Assembly: GCA_029747585.1 (NCBI GenBank)
Contig: JAPEVF010000713.1
Coordinates: forward strand, 1 to 22,852
Length of the DNA stretch: 22,852 nt
Source: Pleurotus djamor
Taxonomy: Eukaryota > Basidiomycota > Agaricomycetes > Agaricales > Pleurotaceae
Reading direction: 5' to 3'
How positions within the stretch are numbered: the first letter of the stretch is position 1; every line of letters starts with the position of its first letter. Made by a program: the position numbers and the translations under genes. Below, piece after piece: positions 17,150-22,852 of this stretch. The notes beneath the pieces are model-generated. The model was not told where the DNA came from. It made no database searches and saw only the letters and a program-made list of their open reading frames with translations.

Positions 17150-18338
17150 GTGGACGGCGTCTATGCGCTCAGATCTATTATTATGCTCCTCCGCAGTCTG
17201 AGCATCGCATCCGCAGGCGGTGATGCTATGCCTTTTGAGTAGTTTTGCTCGAATCAGTAAGCCCTCCCCTGCCTTCCTCCCACTCTGACTGACATTGTCC
17301 ACTTGTTGAACCCACAGGCATCTCCTCCCACCAACGAACCCATACCTGTCAGCGTCGAAAATTACTGCGTGTACAAAGCAATGGTTAGTACCACTAGAAA
17401 AGTTCATCACCAACTTCGACTCACCTTTACAATTCTCGCAGTTTCTGGCACTGAAATCCCTCAATGATCCTCCCAAGATATCCACCACCGACCCTTCTCC
17501 ACGGTCTATGCGACGATGCGTACGTCTCCGATCTGCTTTCCCCTCCAGCTGCACGATGTTGACTCCATATCCATCTAGTAACGAACAACATTCGTGTCGA
17601 AAGCAACGTGGATCAATTCGTCAAAAATTACTGCACGTATCAAGCATTGTGAGTCCACCCAAAAAATCCATATCCAAGACCAACTCACCTTTCTTCGCAG
17701 ATTTCGACACTCAACGAACATCACGAAACATGCACCACCCTTTCGTAAACTTGCACGACCACTCCCAANCCCCCCAACCATCCCCTTCGACGTCTGTCAT
17801 TCCCCACCAGCCCTCCTCGTCCTCCCTCCCCTCCCTTCCCCTCCGCAGCGCCTGCTGCTCATGGCACGATCCATCATCCTTCTCCGCAGCTTGCGCCCTC
17901 GCATTACCGGAGTCGGGTCAGTGCCTCCCTCCTCCCCCCTTCTCATTATCCCTGTCGTCGTCCCCTCCCCTCAGTTGCATCCCTCCTACTCATGGCTGCC
18001 GGATACATTAACGGCTACCGTCCATTTCAAAAGCGGAAGATTACTGCGCACAACAAACAAAGTTAGTCCACCCGAAAAATCATATTCAACACAAACTCAC
18101 CTTTTTCGCAGATTTCGACACTGAAAACTATTCACAGCTCCCTCGAAACAGAAGCCACCCTTTCGCAAACTTGTGAGGATGTTCGGCTGGGTCGTGCGCA
18201 CCGTCTCCCATGCTCAAACTCAAGTTCCAAGAAAAAATCAAGAAGAAATCGAAGCGAAATCGACCGGATTTTCGAAAATTTTCGAGGTGGAGGGGGAAGG
18301 TGGGGGACTTTTTTCAATATCACGGACGATGCTCGCTA
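17150..18338 (+). repeat. Degenerate array of repeated exon-intron-exon modules, possible decayed gene family
   Basis: The same unit recurs three times: an exon end containing a TTACTGC block (17361, 17628, 18040), an intron (17384-17441, 17649-17700, 18062-18111) with a GTTAGT or GTGAGT donor and an internal ACTCACCTTT block, then an exon starting TTTC.G.CACTgAAA. Peptide readings align as VENYCVYKAM/FLALKSLND, VKNYCTYQA/ISTLNEH and EDYCAQQT/ISTLKTI. A further exon-like block, RSIIMLLRSL (about 17170-17205), recurs as RSIILLRSL (about 17865-17890). Modules 2 and 3 are out of frame across their intron relative to module 1. The last one runs on to a basic KKKSRRNRSEIDRIFENF and stops near 18338. 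N at 17769 interrupts module 2. The protein family is not recognised. Confidence 0.6.
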
Positions 18339-18479
18339 ACATTAGGGATCAAGTAGTGCAAATGGTATCGCGTCGATGTGGTATGATTATGAGCAGTCGT
18401 TGGTGGAGAGGGAGGAAGGGTTGTGTTCGGCGGCTTCTGATTAGATTTACTGTAAGTAGCAGATTATGATAAGCCTCGG

Positions 18480-19700
18480 GGTAATCTAACTTGGGCCCAA
18501 GGGTCGTATCAAAAACATGGATCATATACGTAGTACACACAATCGGAGAAAAGAGATGAACTGTGCCCTCTGTGGACTTCGTCTGACCCCTCCTCTGGGC
18601 GACATACCGTAGAAGTTTCCTTCGTTCGAAAGATAGGGCAATGTATTCTTTTTCATCGGCTTACCCCTTCCCTGATCTGCAGACGCGTCATTTCAACCCA
18701 CACTCCGCCGTTCGCTGTCTTCTCACCGTACCGTTTGACTGACTCCCTCATTCAAATTCGAACGGACGGACGGTCAGATCTCGTCATCCCATGCCCAAAA
18801 TCGACAACGGCGTCAACGCGTCAACCCACAGAGCGTGGGCTCATAGAAACGCGATACGGTTTCTCGAAACTCGGCCATGACAGCTCCCCGGCCTTATTGC
18901 TTCCCTGGTATACGTTTATGTGGTGTCCCACGGGCCGCGGTATCATTAGAGTTGGGACACTGACCTCGCATCTAACTCGATTTAGGATATCGGGCGCGTT
19001 GTGCTGGATAGGTAGCCGTAAAGTGGAGATGATGACTGTGGACCGCCGTTTTTGAGTAAACCAGGAGTAAAAACCAAACGAAATGCCATCCAGGGCTAAT
19101 AGTAATAATAAACGTTCTTGTGGCTCAATAACGCGGGGCAGGCCTCGTAATGGATTTCCGCCGAAAGCGTGAGCCGTGATGAGTACTATGAGTGATCATG
19201 GGGATGGGATGGGAAAATGACTGTCGGTGCTTGAGATGCGAACGCTGTGAGCTCTTTTTGCATTAGATTGGGACCTCTGATGTTGGATCTTGGACTTTCT
19301 GTTCGCAGTGAGCTATGGCGTGATTACACGAGGTTCACAAAGGGCGCAGTTGACCTCTCAGACTCTTCTGAGTTTACATATACTCCTCGGCTCGACTGCC
19401 CGATGGTTCCATACGGCCTCGGGTTGGACTCTGCCCAATCCCCATACTCTTCCTTAGGTTAATCTGTTAGACGCAATTGGAAAGATTGCTCACCTTGGTG
19501 GTGTTAACCTTTCATTTCGGTCAGGATCAGTCGCAGGTTCAACCTCAGTCTGAGCGGCGTCTCAGTAGTTTGGTTGGCTAAAACCAACCTTTCCGATGGA
19601 AAGGGCTGTTTGCGGGGATCTCCCCAGGGGCACAGGGGACCATTCGGTGCGGTGCGATTCTATGTGTTTTGTGTAGGTGAGGTCGGGTCAGGTCTCGATA
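18480..19700 (+). repeat. Dispersed repeat A, copy 2
   Basis: The main part (18575-19700) matches the reverse complement of 5890-7060. In addition, 18480-18575 resembles, in inverted orientation, the interior stretch 19332-19455 of the same copy. One motif reads GAACTGTGCCCTCTGTGGA on one side and CAACTGCGCCCTTTGTGAA on the reverse complement of the other. So this copy shows degenerate inverted repeats of about 100 bp enclosing about 760 bp. In copy 1 that segment is present only once (6195-6300). No transposase. It could be a MITE-like element or a decayed foldback element. Confidence 0.72.
18852..18990 (+). other. Highly conserved core of repeat A (copy 2)
   Basis: Nearly identical to the reverse complement of 6598-6730. 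About 70 bp around CATGACAGCTCCCCGGCC have only a single mismatch between the copies. It reads GFSKLGHDSSPALLLPWYTF in one plus-strand frame, within a 106-codon open frame (18735-19055). The frame outside the core is poorly conserved with copy 1. Confidence 0.55.
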
Positions 19701-19852
19701 TAAGTATATGGGGTGTAAATTATGCATGAAAGATAATACACCTATGATGCGTATTTAAGAGCTTTCCGAGGACCTCCACCGTGAGTAACGTTGTCCGCAA
19801 ACGGGCAGCTTCTCGAGAGATGAGTTGAGTAGCTACCGAAGTAGCGGTCTGC

Positions 19853-20768
19853 CTATCTTCGTTTCTTGCCCTTCGTATTGGTGGCCCGTTTCCTAGAGGC
19901 TTTCCCGCCTGCCCGTTCTGCTTTTTCGGTCCTGCGCGCGCGCTGTTTCATCCTTTGGGATTTGCGGGCTGCGTTGGTCTCGTATTTGATTTTCTTGGGG
20001 TTGGAGGGTGATGTCGCGGTTTGTGCGGTGTGCTTGGAGCGATCTGTGGACGTGGACTGCGGCTGTCGCTTTTCCGACCGAGAAGACCGTGTAGCGGCGG
20101 AGGACGAAGCAGCTCCATGAGACGGGTCGCCCAAAGTCTGGGACTTGGAAGTTGATGGAGATGGGCCGTGGGTGAGCTCAGTCGGGTCAAAGTCATCAAC
20201 TACGGTGACAGTCGCGACCACAGCTTCTCCCTCGTACTCTGCATCTTGGTTTCCATGAGAGATGCCGTTCCAGTGGTTGTGTTGTTCATCTGAAGAATCG
20301 TCTATTAGGGTGATTGTTGGGATCAGTCAGGTGGATGGGGGTATGGGTATGGGCATGGACATGAGAAGATGAAGCCAAGGCGATACGCATGGCGTAAAGA
20401 GGATTTAAATCACCTTGCAGGCCTCCATATGCGTGTTCCACCTGTGCTGCGTTTGCTGCAGCCTGTTCGCGCAAGGCTCGCCGTTGCTTAGAGGGGATAG
20501 TAAATATGTGTGGCGGCGAATGAAAAAACACAACATGATGGGTACCTCTCTTCTTGCCTCGAGATGGGCCTGCTTGTCTCTTTCCTGAGCCCTCTGGCGC
20601 GCTGCGGTCTGCTTTGCGAGTTTTCGTTTGTGAAAGCCAGTGAGAAAGTCTCGCGTCGTCGTCAAAGACAACCTGATCAATCTGGCGTGAGCGCGTTCTC
20701 TTCTTTGCGGCTATGGCATGATGTGATTTTGTGAGGGATGCGAGGTTGGAGGAGGAGGAGGAAGACAT
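19853..20768 (-). pseudogene. Second RRP17 copy, disrupted by a deletion
   Basis: Start ATG (20768), exons 3 and 4 and the stop (19853) are intact and nearly identical to the copy at 7284-8263, with a handful of amino-acid changes in exon 4 (for example SGKR to SEKR and NNTRG to NTKG). Between 20652 and 20653, 61 bp are missing relative to copy 1: the whole first intron plus 5 exonic bases. DDDARRDFLTGF becomes DDDARLSHWL, out of frame, destroying the conserved Nop25 core. If intron 2 (59 bp) is retained, the frame is restored (59 minus 5 is divisible by 3) and QRRALREQAAANAAQVEHAY is read correctly again, so a chimeric product is conceivable. Function is unlikely. Confidence 0.85.
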
Positions 20769-21005
20769 TGCCGGTGATTAAAATTAACCAGCGATCGCAT
20801 CTTGGCGAGTCGTATTTGCGTGTTGGGTTGGTTCTTGGTTGTACGTTGCAAGCGTGGTAAAGCCCCTGCAAACTCTAAAAGGTTAAAAAGAGGTCCAAGT
20901 CCATGCACGCCAACACCTCCGACTGACAGGGTTTCCCCTCCCGAGGGCAAGTTGTAGCCAGGGAACAAAAGGGTCTCCCCCTTCGTTTCCGCTGGTGTCG
21001 ATTCC

Positions 21006-22852
21006 TCGCTATCTACGCGTACACAGTGGCTTGACTCGACTATCTATCTAGCTACTCTGGAGCCAAGTCGGTTCAAGTCCACTCGAACCAGCCGTGACAT
21101 TCATTTGACAGCGACGATCCTCTTCTTGCGCTTCCATTTTTCCCGCGCGTGTCAAGTGGAGCCGCGTCGGCGTCGGCGTGGACAACGAGGTGGTTGGTGG
21201 CGCGGTAGAGAAGGGAAGCCAAAGATGAGAAACATCAAATGTAGAGATGTTGCGATGTAAGCCTTGCCACAACCTAGGGTGTGTTGGTGACATGATGGCT
21301 GCGAGGTGGTCCAGGTGGTTGGTGGCGCGCTCGTGCTGGATGAAGGAAATACGGCATCGCGTCGGGGGATAGAGATNGGGAGCTGCACATCGACGCCGGA
21401 AACGGTGGGCACGCCCGAAATGGCAATGTGCGAACTAAGAAGGAAGCAAAATAAAGTTAGAGGGAAATTCGAGAATACACATAGGTGATCAACAAACTTA
21501 CCAGACTTGCACACAATGGTTGAGGATTGAGGAACGAGATCAACGTAAATAGAAGACGACGTGGCCAATACTGTGAAAAACGATCAACTCAGTTTGAGAT
21601 TAAAGGAGTCACATCAAAAGACGTACCCAGGGTTAACCACACAGTTGTTGGCACGGCCGAGAAGGTGGACACCATGTCTTGAGGGAAAGGGGGAGGTGAC
21701 GCGCAGAGGATATGAATGTAATCGAGACATGAGGGGAAACGACACGGCCGAAGACGCGACCAATGATAAACCTGGGGATGGAAGATGTCGATGATGGGTG
21801 GCGTAGTCGAGAAGGGAAGCCGAAGACGTGGTGGAAGAGTCAATGGTATAACCATTCGACACTGTTCAGCTCCCGCAAAATGTGACGCGATCGAGTACAC
21901 CGTAGACGACGAGGTGGTTGATAGATGAAGGTCAAATCTTGGGGAAACGACTGGCCGTCGTTCAGACGTCGATGGGTGTGAATAGGCCGGGTTTCACCCC
22001 ATGATCACCTGAGGCCGAAGAAAAGTATAGGTTAGGATCGACATGAAAGAGATCAAAGAAAAACAAACATACAAGATTGAAATGCTAGTTAAGCCCCGAT
22101 GCAACGGAATGATCGGCCATGTAGTCGCTGGACACTGGGTGACCCTTGATACAATGTCGAGGATAAGGGATGGAAGAGGAGGTGGTTGGTGGCGCGGTCG
22201 TGATAGATGTAAGAGGGACAGTCATGGCCAGAAGAGATGCCAAGGATGACATGGTATCGAGCAGCGCCAGCCTCGGGGATACAACCGACGGTCGCCTGGT
22301 TATCGATGGAGGGTTGCGGACATGCGAGGGTAGTACTAGTAAACCCCCAATCAACTGCTGATAAACCGAAATAAAGTCAGTACACACGGCGTGCTTGCAA
22401 ATGAAATACTTACAAAGTTGCAAGGCGATAACCCAAAGAAATCGGCCACGAATTGAAGACGAGGTCAATATGTATTATGTATCTCAATACTGTGAAAGAT
22501 CGCGTCAAGTCAGCCTGAAAATATAGGGTCCGGAACAAAGTCAGGGGACTTACTCGGGTTTGGAAACGATGACGGACGGTCCAAGATTTGTTTGTCGTTA
22601 CATGGTTGGTGGCGCGGTCGAGAAGGGATGTGGAGCTCGAGAGACACCTCTGTCCGGGTGCCACATCATCGACTATAGATAAAGCAAAAAGCAAAGTATG
22701 AGAAAAGGTCGAGTTACGATGCAGGAAACCGGTCGACTCACAAGGTAAACGTTTGAACGGCCGGGGTTAGGTGGTCCAAGAAGGGCAGCCACTCGACTCG
22801 TCGAATGGTCGAAAAAAACCTCAAGACAAGGGGCGGAGGGCCTGGAAATGGA
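21006..22852 (-). other. Intron-rich core-repeat locus, second copy, partial
   Basis: Counterpart of 8501-10690. The introns matching copy 1 are preserved at the sequence level (donor GTAAGT near 21500, GTACGT near 21625, GTAAGT near 22413 and 22553, GTGAGT near 22740). Frame-changing differences exist relative to copy 1, for example one extra base near 22428 (GGCGATAACC versus GGCGTAACC) and altered sequence at 22455-22490. These argue against strong selection on a protein here. The promoter end lies beyond the window. Confidence 0.5.

Larger units (their letters stand above)
19710..22852 (-). repeat. Duplicated segment B, copy 2 (truncated by the window end)
   Basis: Direct copy of 7140-10678. 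It carries a broken RRP17, its upstream region and the intron-rich core-repeat locus. It lacks the DNA corresponding to about 8700-9016 of copy 1, the join falling exactly at a core repeat (21187). Another small loss lies beside the core at 22180. N at 21377 is an extra position relative to copy 1. Confidence 0.93.

Noticed and set aside
17057..17554. 165-codon minus-strand ORF
   Set aside because: Runs across the plus-strand modules with their splice signals and through the 13-bp minisatellite, giving a GWDGGMG-type low-complexity end.
1..22852. CRISPR arrays, bacterial operons, tRNA or rRNA genes
   Set aside because: None seen; the sequence is eukaryotic, and repeats present are irregularly spaced and degenerate.

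Overview
The window is nuclear DNA of a filamentous fungus, most likely an agaricomycete basidiomycete. The recognisable genes are eukaryotic, and they are cut by many small introns (about 50-70 bp, GTNNGT...CTRAY...AG). Their products are closest to fungal Set9, Bos1 and Rrp17. No bacterial, viral or organellar gene was found. Most genes become visible only after splicing by eye, so gene models here were built from splice sites and family knowledge.

Layout. (1) 1-4755 is conventional gene space: the 5' three quarters or more of set9 (H4K20 methyltransferase, minus strand, running off the left edge), a short divergent promoter with an unrecognised plus-strand model, and a complete bos1 (ER-Golgi Qb-SNARE, minus strand). 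(2) 4756-5890 has no convincing gene. (3) 5890-7060 is a non-coding repeat, called A1. (4) 7140 to at least 10678 is segment B1. It holds an intact four-exon RRP17/NOL12 gene and, upstream of it, a strange intron-rich locus built around a recurring ~27-bp core. (5) 10930-11860 is mostly non-coding. (6) 12079-13590 is a decayed polyubiquitin locus with three degenerate tandem units. (7) 13600-15700 is gene-poor. (8) 15705-16258 is a spliced small membrane-protein gene. (9) 17150-18340 is a degenerate array of repeated exon-intron-exon modules. (10) 18480-19700 is repeat A2, inverted relative to A1. (11) 19710-22852 is segment B2, a second copy of B truncated by the window edge, in which the RRP17 copy is broken.

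The theme from 5.9 kb rightward is local duplication and decay. B is duplicated in direct orientation about 12.6 kb apart. A flanks B in opposite orientations in the two places. Ubiquitin and an unknown exon module are each tandemly amplified and degraded. The ~27-bp core inside B looks like a recombination substrate, because B2 lacks the ~317 bp between two cores of B1. A dikaryon haplotype mis-join in the assembly is a live alternative to true duplication and should be excluded first.

The four ambiguous bases (N) sit beside homopolymer runs. At least two behave as inserted bases rather than unknown substitutions. Removing the one inside bos1 restores its reading frame exactly.
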